From Starkeya sp. ORNL1 (lineage in GTDB: Bacteria > Pseudomonadota > Alphaproteobacteria > Rhizobiales > Xanthobacteraceae), in contig NZ_CP048834.1 of assembly GCF_012971745.1 (NCBI RefSeq), positions 2,046,001 to 2,110,000 on the forward strand: DNA of 64,000 nt. The letters run 5' to 3'. The notes below the pieces were generated by a model. The model searched no databases, was not told the origin of the DNA, and worked only from the letters and a program-made list of their open reading frames with translations. The translations under genes and the position numbers were made by a program. Each line of letters opens with the position of its first letter. Position 1 is the stretch's first letter. Below, one piece after another: positions 24,338 to 32,244 of this stretch.

Positions 24338-24829
24338 TCAGCGGGCGGCAGGGATACGGCGCAGGCGGATGACGACGTCGACGCGGCTGATCATGGTGCC
24401 TTCGAGCGGCGCCGGCAGTCCGCCGAAGCTGATGGTCTCGCCGCCAATATCGACCAGGCGGTTCTCGTCCTCGATCAGGAAGTGGTGGTGATTCGAGACA
24501 TTGGTGTCGAAATAGGCCTTGCCGCTTTCCACCGCGATCTCGCGCAGCAGGCCGACCTTGGTGAACTGGTGCAGCGTGTTGTAGACGGTCGCCAGCGACA
24601 CATGGAAACGCGCCTGCGTCGCTTCCTCATGCAGCATTTCCGCGGTGACGTGCCGGTGGCCCCTGGCGAACAGCATGCGGCCGAGCGCGATGCGCTGGCG
24701 CGTCGGCCGCAATCCCATCTGCCGCAGCAGCCCATCGACATCGCAGCCCTTGCAGCCGCCGGTGCGCAGCGCGCAGGCGAGCTTCATCGGCGCAGCGGCG
24801 TTGCCGCCGCAAGCCCGTGTCTCCATCAT
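24338..24829 (-). CDS. irr: Fur-family iron response regulator Irr
   Basis: A 163-residue Fur-superfamily regulator from the ATG at 24829. The winged-helix domain has LLRQMGLRPTRQRIALGRML and FHVSLATVYNTLHQFTKVGL. The dimerisation/metal domain includes FDTNVSNHHHFLIEDE with the triple histidine characteristic of Irr rather than Fur. Irr is the Hyphomicrobiales regulator of heme and iron genes; it accumulates under iron limitation and is destabilised by heme. A GCKGCD motif near the N-terminus could be a heme-contacting segment. The next upstream signal is promoter/operator module 2, which points the other way. Confidence 0.87.
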   Translation of the reverse strand: MMETRACGGNAAAPMKLACALRTGGCKGCDVDGLLRQMGLRPTRQRIALGRMLFARGHRHVTAEMLHEEATQARFHVSLATVYNTLHQFTKVGLLREIAVESGKAYFDTNVSNHHHFLIEDENRLVDIGGETISFGGLPAPLEGTMISRVDVVIRLRRIPAAR

Positions 24830-24910
24830 GGTCCCAACCTTCGATTTTGCCTTGAGGCGACAGGCCGAAGCAGCCCGCCGCAACGGCAAGCTAGGCGCGA
24901 GCTGGGGGGA

Positions 24911-24954
24911 TTGACAAGACTTGTTCTTCTATTTATACTACGAGGTATCTCGTA
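24911..24954 (+). promoter_or_regulatory. Sigma-70 promoter with TACGAG-N4-CTCGTA operator (module 2)
   Basis: TTGACA (24911-24916), a 17-bp spacer and TATACT (24934-24939) form a near-consensus plus-strand promoter overlapped by TACGAG-GTAT-CTCGTA (24939-24954). Sequence identity with module 1 extends from AAGCTAGGCG upstream to CGTAATATTG downstream, about 70 bp. No plus-strand gene follows closely: a family A repeat starts about 37 bp after the operator and the next plus-strand gene is at 25444. Confidence 0.65.
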
Positions 24955-24990
24955 ATATTGCCTATGCATCTTAGAATCACCTTGCGACAA

Positions 24991-25103
24991 CCTCATCCTG
25001 AGGTGCGAGCGCAGCGAGCCTCGAAGGATGCTGCAGCAGGAGACGGCCATCGAGGGTGGGCATCCTTCGAGGCCCGGCTAAAGCCGGGCACCTCAGGATG
25101 AGG
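24991..25103. repeat. Family A repeat halves in inverted order (copy 8)
   Basis: A right half (24991-25030) precedes a left half (25061-25103), the reverse of the canonical order, with a 30-bp spacer. It lies directly downstream of promoter module 2. Confidence 0.85.
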
Positions 25104-25122
25104 TCGTTCTGGATTTCCGCAA

Positions 25123-25308
25123 TCACCCCTGCGCGGCGCCGGCGGGCGGAAGTTCGCCGCGGACGATGCGCACCACCGGCAATATGACGATCTCGGCCTC
25201 GATCGGTGCGGAAGGCGACGCGGGCTCAACCGCACGAATCCTCCGCGTGGCCGCGGCTTGCGTGGCGCGCGGGCGGCGATAGGTGGCGAGCTGCACTACG
25301 GACCCCAT
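25123..25308 (-). CDS. Small hypothetical protein
   Basis: A 61-residue ORF starting MGSVVQLATYRRPRATQAAA from an ATG. Short proteins with a VVQL.TYRRP start are, in my recollection, common in Hyphomicrobiales. It has a basic N-terminal half and a C-terminal segment EAEIVILPVVRIVRGELPP. No domain is recognisable. It is divergent from the DUF2336 gene. I consider it probably real, but it could be a chance ORF. Confidence 0.5.
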   Translation of the reverse strand: MGSVVQLATYRRPRATQAAATRRIRAVEPASPSAPIEAEIVILPVVRIVRGELPPAGAAQG

Positions 25309-25443
25309 GGCACTTTCCCCTCGTGCGATGGCCTGTCGGCGCTGTCCCCATGTCCCACATTCATGGTTAACGGCTTGCTAACGATCGCACCCTAACTTGC
25401 CGGTAATCGCGTCGGCGCGACGCGTGCGGCCCTTCCATAAACC

Positions 25444-26568
25444 ATGTCCGATCCAGCCGGTTCCCTTCACAAAGACACGGTGCTCGCAGCCCGGCGCAAC
25501 GGTCGCGATCCGCGCCCGGCGCTGCTGCGCCTGCTGGTGGCCCGCTATACTGCCGGACGCGGCCACAGCGCGGCCGAGCGGCAGCGCTTTGCCGATCTGG
25601 CGATGCGGCTGTTCGACGTGGTGGACCTGCCCACCGCCAAGCGCGCCGCCACCGAACTCGCCACCGCGCCAGAGCTGCCCTACGCGCTGGCGCTGCACCT
25701 GGCGCGCGGGCCGATCGCCATCGCCGCCCCGGTGCTGCGGCTCTCGTCCGCGCTCGACGAGGTGACGCTGATGGCGCTGGCCGACACCACCTCGCCGGAC
25801 CATGCGGCGGCGATCTCGGCGCGGCGCGAGGTCTCGCCGCTGCTCGCCAAGAAGCTCGCCGCGGTGCTGCATGAGGCGCGCGGCGAGTTGCGCAGCCTGC
25901 CGCAGCCGCGCATCGAGATGGCCGAGCCGCCGGCATCGGCCGAGATCGTGCCGGATGTGGGGGCCGCGCCCACCTTGCCAGCCCCGCCCGCCCCCGCACC
26001 GCTCGTGGAGGCCGCGCCGTTCCATGCGACGCCGGCCGGCTTCCGCGCCGCCACCGCGATGCAGCGCGCCATATTGTTCGACCAGATCGCCCTGCTGCCG
26101 CCGCTGCCGATGAGCGCGCGGCTGCCGCGCGCCGGCGAGGCGACGCTCGGAAAGCTCGAACTGGCGGCGATGCGCCACCAGCCGGCGGTGCTCGGCGCGC
26201 TGCTGGAAAAAGCGCTCGGAGTCTCCGCGGACGCCGCCGCCGGCATCCTCGGCGATGACAGCGGCGAGGCGCTTGTGGTCACCGGGCGCGCGCTCGGCAT
26301 TCCGTTCGACACCATGGCGCGGCTGATCTTCCTCATCCACCCGACGCTCGGCCGCTCGGTGACGCGGGTGTTCGGGCTCGCCGACCTGCATGAGCGGCTC
26401 GGCGAGATGAGCGCCCAGCACCTCATCGCCGCCTGGCGCGGCGGCGCGCGCCGCGCCCCGGCGCTGCGCATGGAGGAATTGCCGGCGATGCGCAGCTTCG
26501 GCCAGAAGCGCCGCCGGAGCGAGACGCCGGTGAACGAGGCGAACGATCGCAACCGGCGGGGTGGGTGA
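25444..26568 (+). CDS. DUF2336 domain protein
   Basis: A 374-residue mostly helical, alanine- and leucine-rich soluble protein matching the alphaproteobacterial DUF2336 family. It begins MSDPAGSLHKDTVLAARRNG and carries HEAT-like helical repeats such as VLRLSSALDEVTLMALADTT. A Pro/Ala-rich linker (about residues 160-190) separates two helical halves. Function unknown. It is convergent with the DUF1491 gene, with a family C repeat between them. Confidence 0.75.
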   Translation: MSDPAGSLHKDTVLAARRNGRDPRPALLRLLVARYTAGRGHSAAERQRFADLAMRLFDVVDLPTAKRAATELATAPELPYALALHLARGPIAIAAPVLRLSSALDEVTLMALADTTSPDHAAAISARREVSPLLAKKLAAVLHEARGELRSLPQPRIEMAEPPASAEIVPDVGAAPTLPAPPAPAPLVEAAPFHATPAGFRAATAMQRAILFDQIALLPPLPMSARLPRAGEATLGKLELAAMRHQPAVLGALLEKALGVSADAAAGILGDDSGEALVVTGRALGIPFDTMARLIFLIHPTLGRSVTRVFGLADLHERLGEMSAQHLIAAWRGGARRAPALRMEELPAMRSFGQKRRRSETPVNEANDRNRRGG

Positions 26569-26596
26569 TTTCCCGACCCTTCCCACCCCTTGCGCC

Positions 26597-26685
26597 CTCA
26601 TCCCCGGGCTTGACCCGGGGATCCAGACTTGGGACCGGGTGCATGCGGATGGGCTGGATCCCCGGGTCAAGCCCGGGGATGAGGG
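26597..26685. repeat. Dispersed palindromic repeat, family C, copy 2
   Basis: CTCATCCCCGGGCTTGACCC opens and GGGTCAAGCCCGGGGATGAG closes the unit. Its centre, ACCGGGTGCATGCGGATGGG, is almost identical to that of the copy at 47792, so these two copies share more than the conserved ends. Confidence 0.88.
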
Positions 26686-26703
26686 TGTACGGTGGTGGAG
26701 TGG

Positions 26704-27045
26704 CTACTCCTTCGCCAATTCCACGAAATGCCGGCCGTCGCGGTCCTCGATCTCGACGAACCACAGGTCCGGGTCGAAGCCGATCTCGCGGACCATGCGC
26801 GCCTCGGCATCGGCTTCCGGCGAGCCCGGCTCGACGATCACGCGGAACAGCCGGTCGCCGGTCTCCTCGGTCCCGAACGAGGGCATCGCCGGGCCGTAGA
26901 GCGCGGCGGTGCCGTCGAGCCGTGCCACCTTGACGAAGATGGCGCCGGCCTCCTCGGCGCCGCGCCGGCGCACCGCGGCGAACGCGTTCTGCCCGTTGGC
27001 CCGGCGCACCACGGCGGCGACGACGATGGCACTCTTCAATCGCAC
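26704..27045 (-). CDS. DUF1491 family protein
   Basis: A 113-residue protein from the GTG at 27045 (VRLKSAIVVAAVVRRANGQN), which lies 4 bp after the stop of the upstream peptidoglycan-binding gene and is therefore preferred over the longer reading. It matches the DUF1491 pattern: GAIFVKVARLDGTAALYGPA and a C-terminal DPDLWFVEIEDRDGRHF. It is a small cytosolic alphaproteobacterial protein of unknown function, apparently cotranscribed with the DivJ-like kinase and the peptidoglycan-binding protein. Confidence 0.8.
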   Translation of the reverse strand: MRLKSAIVVAAVVRRANGQNAFAAVRRRGAEEAGAIFVKVARLDGTAALYGPAMPSFGTEETGDRLFRVIVEPGSPEADAEARMVREIGFDPDLWFVEIEDRDGRHFVELAKE

Positions 27046-27049
27046 CGGA

Positions 27050-27844
27050 TCACTCGATATTGGTCCCGCCGACCGCATTCAGCTCGCGCACCATCCGGTC
27101 CGACACCTCGCCGGAGATCGGCAGGCGGCGGTCGCGCTCGAAGCGCTCGATGGCATCCTTGGTGGCACCGCCGCTGCGGCCGTCAATGCGGATCGGGCCA
27201 TAGCCGAGATTGGCCAGCGCCTTCTGCACCGCCAGCACGCGCGGCGACAGCACGTCGGCCGGCGGGCGCACCGAGCCGGTGATCTCGCCCGAGAGCGCGC
27301 CGATGCTGGACTGCGCCGGGGCGCGCGCCGGCACCGCGGCGGGCGGCGGAGCGAGATCGACCGGCTTCAGATCGGCGCCTGATGTCACCGGGGCCGACGG
27401 CGCGGCAATGGGCCTGGCGGCGGCCGCCGGTTTCACCGCGACCGGCGGCTTCGGCGGCGTCGCCGGCTTGGCCGGGGCGACGGCAGCGGCCGGCTTCGGC
27501 AGCGGCTTGGCGGCGGGCGCCGGGGTGGCGGCCTGCGGCGGCGCCGGCGGGGTGGGCGCGGCCTGGCGTGCCTCGGGCGGCACCGGCGGCGGCAGCGGTA
27601 CCGCAGCTTCCTCGCCCAGCAGGCCGGGCAAGCCGTTCGGCAGCACGCCGCGCAGGCTATGGCGCCCGCCCTGCAAGGCAAGGGCGTTCACCAGCACCGT
27701 GGAGCTGGCGGCAACGGCGATCAGCAGCATGAAGACATCCGATCGCCGGGCCGGCACCAGCCGGGCCACGGCGGAGCCGGCACGTCCGGCAAAGCCGGGT
27801 TCGTCCATCAGTTCGGCAGCATAGGTCCGGGGCATACGCAACAC
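27050..27844 (-). CDS. Membrane-anchored peptidoglycan-binding protein
   Basis: A 264-residue protein with a cytoplasmic N-terminus, one membrane helix (about residues 36-56), a long Pro/Ala-rich linker (75-190) and a C-terminal peptidoglycan-binding-1 domain (about 200-255, VLAVQKALANLGYGPIRIDG then RSGGATKDAIERFERDRRL). The layout suggests an inner-membrane protein reaching into the cell wall. It lies between the DivJ-like kinase (3 bp upstream) and DUF1491 (4 bp downstream), so these three form an operon. Start is GTG at 27844, or ATG at 27835. Confidence 0.82.
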   Translation of the reverse strand: MLRMPRTYAAELMDEPGFAGRAGSAVARLVPARRSDVFMLLIAVAASSTVLVNALALQGGRHSLRGVLPNGLPGLLGEEAAVPLPPPVPPEARQAAPTPPAPPQAATPAPAAKPLPKPAAAVAPAKPATPPKPPVAVKPAAAARPIAAPSAPVTSGADLKPVDLAPPPAAVPARAPAQSSIGALSGEITGSVRPPADVLSPRVLAVQKALANLGYGPIRIDGRSGGATKDAIERFERDRRLPISGEVSDRMVRELNAVGGTNIE

Positions 27845-27847
27845 TCC

Positions 27848-29683
27848 TCAGGCCCGCTTCTTCTGCGGTTGGTTCGTGTCATCGGGAAGGCGTTTGTCGT
27901 CGCTCAGGCGCCGGGCAAACCGCGTCAGCCGCGAGCCGGCGACCGGGGCGCTGGTGCCCTGCAAGGGAAGATGCACGGCGACGCGGGTGCCGCCGCCGAT
28001 ATGGCTGTCGATCTCGACCCGCCCGCCATGCAGCGCCGCCAGCCCCTTCACCACGGAAAGGCCGAGGCCGGTGCCCTCATAGGGCCGGTCATAGGAGGAG
28101 CGCGCCTGGAAGAACGGCTCGCCGAGCCGGCGCAGGTCGGCCTCGCAAATGCCGATGCCGGTGTCCGCCACCCGCATCACCAGCGCGCCCGACGCGATCT
28201 CCGCCGAGACCGTTACGCTGCCGCCGCGCGGGGTGAACTTCACCGCATTGGCCAGCAGGTTCAGCACGATCTGGCGCAGCGCGCGCTTGTCGAGCATCAC
28301 CTCGGGCAGCGCCATGGGGATCTCGGTGATGACCCGCACCCCGGCCTGCTCGGCCTTCAGCGCCACCATGGAGAGGCAGCCCGCCAGCAGATCGCGGATG
28401 TCGACGCTCTCCGGCGTCAATTCGAAGCCGCCGGATTCGATGCGCGAGAGATCCAGAATGCCGTTGACCACGCCGAGCAGATGCTGGCCGCTCTCATGGA
28501 TCAATTTCGCATAGTCGGCACGGCGCTCCAGCGGCACCATGCTGGCGTCGCCGCTCATCAATATCTCGGAGAAGCCGATGATGGCGTTAAGCGGGGTGCG
28601 CAGCTCATGGCTCATGCTGGCGAGGAAGCGGGTCTTGGCGAGGTCGGCATTCTCCGCCGCCTTGCGGGCGCCATCGAGCACCAGCTCGTTGCGCTTGCGG
28701 TCGGAGACGTCACGGGTCACCGCCACCACCTGCCGGCCCCCCATCGCCTCGGGGTGCTCGCCCGGCCAGCCATCAATGGCGCGGGCCCGCATCTCCACCC
28801 AGATGAACTCCGGATCGTGCAGGCGACCGCCGTCGCGACGCACCCGGAACTCGATCTCGCTGGCGCCGTCGCGGGCGGCATCGGCCAAGGCGGTGAGATA
28901 GGCCGGCCGGTCGCCGACATGCACGCGCTCGAACAGGCCGTTGCCGAGCAGCGTGTCGCTGGGCCCGCCGAACAGCGCCTGTGCCGCCGGCGAGGCGAAC
29001 ACCACGCCGCCCGAGCGGGCATGGCGGGTGATGACGTCCGTCATATTCTGCGCCAGCAAATGATAGCGCGCCTCGTGCATGCGGGTGAGGCGCTCGCCGG
29101 TGGAGCGCACGTGGCTGGCGCTCATCGCCAGCGCGCAGACATAGAGCGTGGCGGCGAGGAAACTGACGAGGCGCAGCACGGTCTCGTCGACCGCGAGAGG
29201 TACCGGGGCCGGCAGCACGCCGAGCACGCTGGCGCCGAACAGAGCGCCGGCGACGATGACCGCCATCGCCGCGGCGCAGGCGAGCGTGCGGCGCGAGCCG
29301 GCGAACACCGCTTCCAGCGGCATCACCAGCAGCCAGGGCAGCACGAAGGAGGAGAGCCCGCCGGTGATGGCGCCGACCGTGGCAACGAGGCCGGCAAGAG
29401 TCAGCGTGGACAAAAGGTGCGCGGCCTCGAAATTGCCGTTGCGCGACAGCAGCGCGGCAATGCCGATCGGCGCCAGCAGCCAGGCGAAGACGATGGCCTC
29501 GGCGAGGCCGGGCGCGCCGCGCAGCGCCAGGAACACCGGCAAGGCGGCAAGCGCGCAGGCGCCGCCGGCGAGATGCGCAGCGATGAACCCACGATGCTTC
29601 GCCGCCGTCAGCGCGTCACGTTGCGCTGTCGGATGCACCAGCGCATCAAGATACGCTGCGAGCTGGAGAGACGTGGAACCCAT
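27848..29683 (-). CDS. DivJ/PleC-like membrane sensor histidine kinase with PAS domain
   Basis: A 611-residue kinase from the ATG at 29683. Five to six membrane helices span about residues 30-190, a PAS domain spans about 205-325, and the HisKA domain has the H box FLASMSHELRTPLNAIIGFS with His359. ATP-binding motifs are LRQIVLNLLANAVKFTPRGG, VADTGIGI and GTGLGLSVVKGL. Topology and catalytic sequence resemble the alphaproteobacterial cell-cycle kinases DivJ and PleC, which control DivK; assignment to one of them is not certain. The operon with a wall-binding protein fits a cell-cycle or envelope role. A longer reading to 29731 is possible. Confidence 0.82.
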   Translation of the reverse strand: MGSTSLQLAAYLDALVHPTAQRDALTAAKHRGFIAAHLAGGACALAALPVFLALRGAPGLAEAIVFAWLLAPIGIAALLSRNGNFEAAHLLSTLTLAGLVATVGAITGGLSSFVLPWLLVMPLEAVFAGSRRTLACAAAMAVIVAGALFGASVLGVLPAPVPLAVDETVLRLVSFLAATLYVCALAMSASHVRSTGERLTRMHEARYHLLAQNMTDVITRHARSGGVVFASPAAQALFGGPSDTLLGNGLFERVHVGDRPAYLTALADAARDGASEIEFRVRRDGGRLHDPEFIWVEMRARAIDGWPGEHPEAMGGRQVVAVTRDVSDRKRNELVLDGARKAAENADLAKTRFLASMSHELRTPLNAIIGFSEILMSGDASMVPLERRADYAKLIHESGQHLLGVVNGILDLSRIESGGFELTPESVDIRDLLAGCLSMVALKAEQAGVRVITEIPMALPEVMLDKRALRQIVLNLLANAVKFTPRGGSVTVSAEIASGALVMRVADTGIGICEADLRRLGEPFFQARSSYDRPYEGTGLGLSVVKGLAALHGGRVEIDSHIGGGTRVAVHLPLQGTSAPVAGSRLTRFARRLSDDKRLPDDTNQPQKKRA

Positions 29684-29945
29684 ACGCACAACCAATGCCG
29701 GCGCACCTTCGCGCCGCCTACAGCCTCGCAATGTGACATCTGGCGCTTAACCAACATCTAAACCAAAGCCGGACATTTCCGCTCAAAAGTCACAGCAGCG
29801 GCAGGGAAGGTGATATCTTAATGAAACCTTGCCGTGGCGCGCAGCATTTGCCCGATTGTGCATGCGCTTGGGCAAGACGTGCCTGCTAGTCTTCGTTCCA
29901 AGGCGTCGAAACAGATGCCAATCGATGACGGGACGAGGTCGTATC

Positions 29946-30440
29946 ATGATGTTCCTTCTGCGCATGGCGTTCTGGCTCACCCTCGTGTTCGCGCTGCTGC
30001 CCGGACACGGCAAATCCTCGAGCGATGTCAGTGCCACCCTGGCGGCGGCCACCCATGCCGTGGGAAGCATTGCCGCGGGCAGCAATAGCGCGGTTACCGG
30101 CTCCACCGGCACGCAGGTCGATCCGGTCGCGGCGCTCGGCGCTGCTTCCGCTGCGGTTTCGGATGCCTCGGGCTTTTGCGGCCGCCAGCCGCAGGCCTGC
30201 ACCATCGGCGCCCAGGTGATCCAGGCGGTGGGCGAGCGGGCGGAAGCCGGCGCGCGGCTGCTGCTCTCCTATGTCGGCACCCAGATCGCGCAGGAAAAGC
30301 GCAAGGTGGCCGAGCGCGCCCAGGGCCGCCCGTCGACCGACACGCTGACCACCGACGATCTCGCCCCCGTCTGGCAGGGCCAGTCGCCGGCGACCGTTCC
30401 CGCGGTGCCGCTGCCGCCGAAGCGGCCGGCGTCGGTTTGA
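29946..30440 (+). CDS. DUF5330-like protein
   Basis: A 164-residue protein from the first of two ATGs at 29946/29949 (MMFLLRMAFWLTLVFALLPG). One N-terminal hydrophobic segment is followed by an Ala/Ser-rich region and a helical domain with SDASGFCGRQPQACTIGAQVIQ containing two cysteines, and by a proline-rich tail. This matches the DUF5330 proteins of Hyphomicrobiales as I recall them. It is probably membrane-anchored or secreted. Function unknown; divergent from the DivJ-like kinase gene. Confidence 0.7.
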   Translation: MMFLLRMAFWLTLVFALLPGHGKSSSDVSATLAAATHAVGSIAAGSNSAVTGSTGTQVDPVAALGAASAAVSDASGFCGRQPQACTIGAQVIQAVGERAEAGARLLLSYVGTQIAQEKRKVAERAQGRPSTDTLTTDDLAPVWQGQSPATVPAVPLPPKRPASV

Positions 30441-30463
30441 GGGGGTTTTAATTCCATAACGAC

Positions 30464-30546
30464 GTCATCCCCGGGCTTGTCCCGGGGATCTCGATTCCGA
30501 CTGTGCATCAGTGGCCGAGATCCCCGGCACAAGGCCGGGGATGACG
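30464..30546. repeat. Dispersed palindromic repeat, family C, copy 3
   Basis: Variant copy: GTCATCCCCGGGCTTGTCCC with GGGGATC, and GATCCCCGGC with CAAGGCCGGGGATGAC. It lies 90 bp before sufE. Confidence 0.85.
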
Positions 30547-30632
30547 GATTGCGACGGGCGCACGCCCGCGTGTCCAGCCAAAAGTGCCCAAAAACATTGC
30601 GATCCGGGGCGGTGCGCCCCTATATGCACCTC

Positions 30633-31055
30633 ATGAAGATCGACGATATCATCGATGACTTCGAGCTCTTGGATAGCTGGGACGACCGTTACCGCTATCT
30701 GATCGAGCTCGGCCGCAAGCTGCCGCCCTACCCCGAGGCGGAGCGCACCGATATGCGCAAGGTGCAGGGCTGCGCCAGCCAGGTCTGGCTGGTGAGCGCC
30801 ACCGGGGGTGAGGCCAGCGACCCGCGGCTCGATTTCATCGGGGATTCGGATGCGCACATCGTGCGCGGCCTCATTGCCATATTGCTGGCGATCTATTCCG
30901 GCCGGAGCGCCAGCGAGATCGCGCAGATCGATCCGGCGAAGGTATTCGACCGCATCGGCCTGAAGGAACACCTCACCCCGCAGCGCTCCAACGGACTGCG
31001 CTCCATGGTCGAGCGCATCCGCACTGAAGCCCGCTCCGCGCTGGCAGTGGCGTAA
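30633..31055 (+). CDS. sufE: Cysteine desulfuration protein SufE
   Basis: A 140-residue SufE protein from the ATG at 30633 (MKIDDIIDDFELLDSWDDRY), the usual N-terminus; an ATG at 30624 adds three residues. The sulfur-accepting cysteine is in RKVQGCASQVWLVS. SufE takes persulfide sulfur from SufS and passes it to the SufBCD scaffold for iron-sulfur cluster assembly. No other suf gene is adjacent, so this is a stand-alone copy. Confidence 0.93.
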   Translation: MKIDDIIDDFELLDSWDDRYRYLIELGRKLPPYPEAERTDMRKVQGCASQVWLVSATGGEASDPRLDFIGDSDAHIVRGLIAILLAIYSGRSASEIAQIDPAKVFDRIGLKEHLTPQRSNGLRSMVERIRTEARSALAVA

Positions 31056-31087
31056 GGGGCTTTTTCCTTCCGCCCTCCCAACCAACC

Positions 31088-31227
31088 GTCATCCCGGCCC
31101 CACGGGTCTTGCCTCCGGCAAGCCCGAGGACAGGCTCCGCTCGAAGGGCGTAGAGCCGGGATCGCGCAAACGTCCCGCCCACCACCTTCCTACGATCCCG
31201 GATCGGCCTGCGGCCGTCCGGGATGAC
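31088..31227. repeat. Dispersed palindromic repeat, family B, copy 4 (enlarged)
   Basis: The ends GTCATCCCGG and CCGGGATGAC are present, but the left half is longer than usual (GCCTCCGGCAAGCCCGAGGA inserted), giving about 140 bp. Confidence 0.8.
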
Positions 31228-31264
31228 GACGATCCAGGGGGACGTCAGGGGCGTTCGCCATGAG

Positions 31265-31360
31265 CATCCTTCGAGGCCGCTTTGCGGCACCTCTGGATGA
31301 GGTTGTTCCTTGGCGCGACCTCATCCAAAAGTGCCCGGCAACGCCGGGCCTCGAAGGAGG
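31265..31360. repeat. Dispersed palindromic repeat, family A, copy 9 (decayed)
   Basis: Canonical order but with substitutions in the conserved blocks: CTCTGGATGAGG for CTCAGGATGAGG, CATCCAAAAGTG for CATCCTGAGGTG, and GAAGGAGG for GAAGGATG at the end. Confidence 0.8.
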
Positions 31361-31376
31361 CTCAAGCAGAACGACC

Positions 31377-31418
31377 GCACAAAAACAAAACGGCCGCCGA
31401 GCCCAGCCCGGCGGCCGT
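31377..31418 (-). terminator. Rho-independent terminator of mucR
   Basis: ACGGCCGCCG (31390-31399) and CGGCGGCCGT (31409-31418) form a 10-bp stem. Read on the minus strand it is followed by TTTTGTTTTTGTG. It lies 26 bp beyond the mucR stop codon. Confidence 0.82.
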
Positions 31419-31443
31419 CTTCATTCTTGCAACCTAGCCGGGA

Positions 31444-31863
31444 TCAGCGGCGGGCGCGGCGGCGCTGCTGGCCGAGGCCCATCTGCTTGGCGAGCGCCGA
31501 GCGCGCAGCGGCGTAGTTCGGCGCCACCATCGGATAGTCCGCCGGCAGGCCCCACTTCTCGCGATACTGCTCGGGGGTCATGTTGTACTGCGTGCGCAGA
31601 TGGCGCTTCAGCGACTTGAACTTCTTGCCATCCTCGAGGCAGATGATGAATTCCGGCGAAACCGACTTCTTCAGCGGCACGGCGGGCTTCAGCGGCTCTG
31701 CCGAGGGCTCGGCCTCACCTTTGGAGACGCGCTGCAGCGCAGCAAAGACGTCACCGATGAGAGCCGGCAAATCGTTCGCGGCCACCGAATTATTGCTCAC
31801 ATAAGCGGAGACGATGTCCGCCGCGAGTTCGATATGACTGTCGGAATCCGTTGTTTCGGTCAT
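31444..31863 (-). CDS. mucR: MucR/Ros-family zinc-finger transcriptional regulator
   Basis: A 139-residue regulator from the ATG at 31863. The conserved C-terminal DNA-binding domain contains PEFIICLEDGKKFKSLKRHL and QYNMTPEQYREKWGLPADYP. The N-terminal half (HIELAADIVSAYVSNNSVAA) is the oligomerisation region of MucR. MucR/Ros are H-NS-like regulators of exopolysaccharide, motility and cell-cycle genes in Hyphomicrobiales and usually repress their own gene. A basic tail GLGQQRRRARR ends the protein. A clear terminator follows. Confidence 0.92.
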   Translation of the reverse strand: MTETTDSDSHIELAADIVSAYVSNNSVAANDLPALIGDVFAALQRVSKGEAEPSAEPLKPAVPLKKSVSPEFIICLEDGKKFKSLKRHLRTQYNMTPEQYREKWGLPADYPMVAPNYAAARSALAKQMGLGQQRRRARR

Positions 31864-31918
31864 GGCTCGTTCTTCGTCATGGCGTGGATATTCGGCGGGT
31901 GTTCCCGAACCGGCAAGC

Positions 31919-31949
31919 GTTGCAATGCAAGTCTCACGGCAATGCAAGT
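31919..31949. promoter_or_regulatory. Direct repeats upstream of mucR, possible autoregulatory site
   Basis: GCAATGCAAGT occurs twice with a 17-bp period (31922-31932 and 31939-31949), 59-86 bp upstream of the mucR start. The first copy is also part of TTGCA-A-TGCAA, an 11-bp palindrome. MucR proteins commonly bind their own promoter; the match is inferential. Confidence 0.4.
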
Positions 31950-32244
31950 GTCATGCGCAAATACCGGCCGCAAAAAGGCTCAATTCGTTCACTCAACGAG
32001 GCGCGTATGGGTAAATAGATTTATTCATCACAGACTGCAAGAACTTTCCGGCCAAAAATTTCTCTCATCTTGGATTTCGCAGTGCAGTTGCACATGAATG
32101 CCGAATCGGAAACTCGCCGCACAGGCACGGTGTGCTAGGTTTGCATACAATGCGCTGTTCAAGAGAGCCACGGCTTCGTGAATCGCCATGCGGTTGCGGC
32201 AATGCTCGGCCTCGCCTATCTCATGGGCCAAAAGAGGACATTGT
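31950..32244. other. Gene-free A/T-rich gap before msrB
   Basis: Together with 31864-31949 this is the divergent region between mucR and msrB. I see no gene or dispersed repeat. A TACAAT at 32146-32151 could be a -10 box for msrB, with no convincing -35. AAGAGGA at 32231-32237 is the msrB ribosome-binding site. Confidence 0.4.

Noticed and set aside
24911..24954. Module 2 as the promoter of irr
   Set aside because: The -35/-10 elements point away from irr. On the minus strand the best -10 (TATAAA) has no acceptable -35. The palindrome could still bind a regulator of irr.
13907..29761. Very long antisense open frames, for example 13907-15973 minus, 18901-20916 plus and 27659-29761 plus
   Set aside because: They lie opposite genes with clear families (class A PBP, TctA, DivJ-like kinase). 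Their compositions (His/Arg/Gly/Ala-rich) are the typical complement of GC-rich coding DNA.
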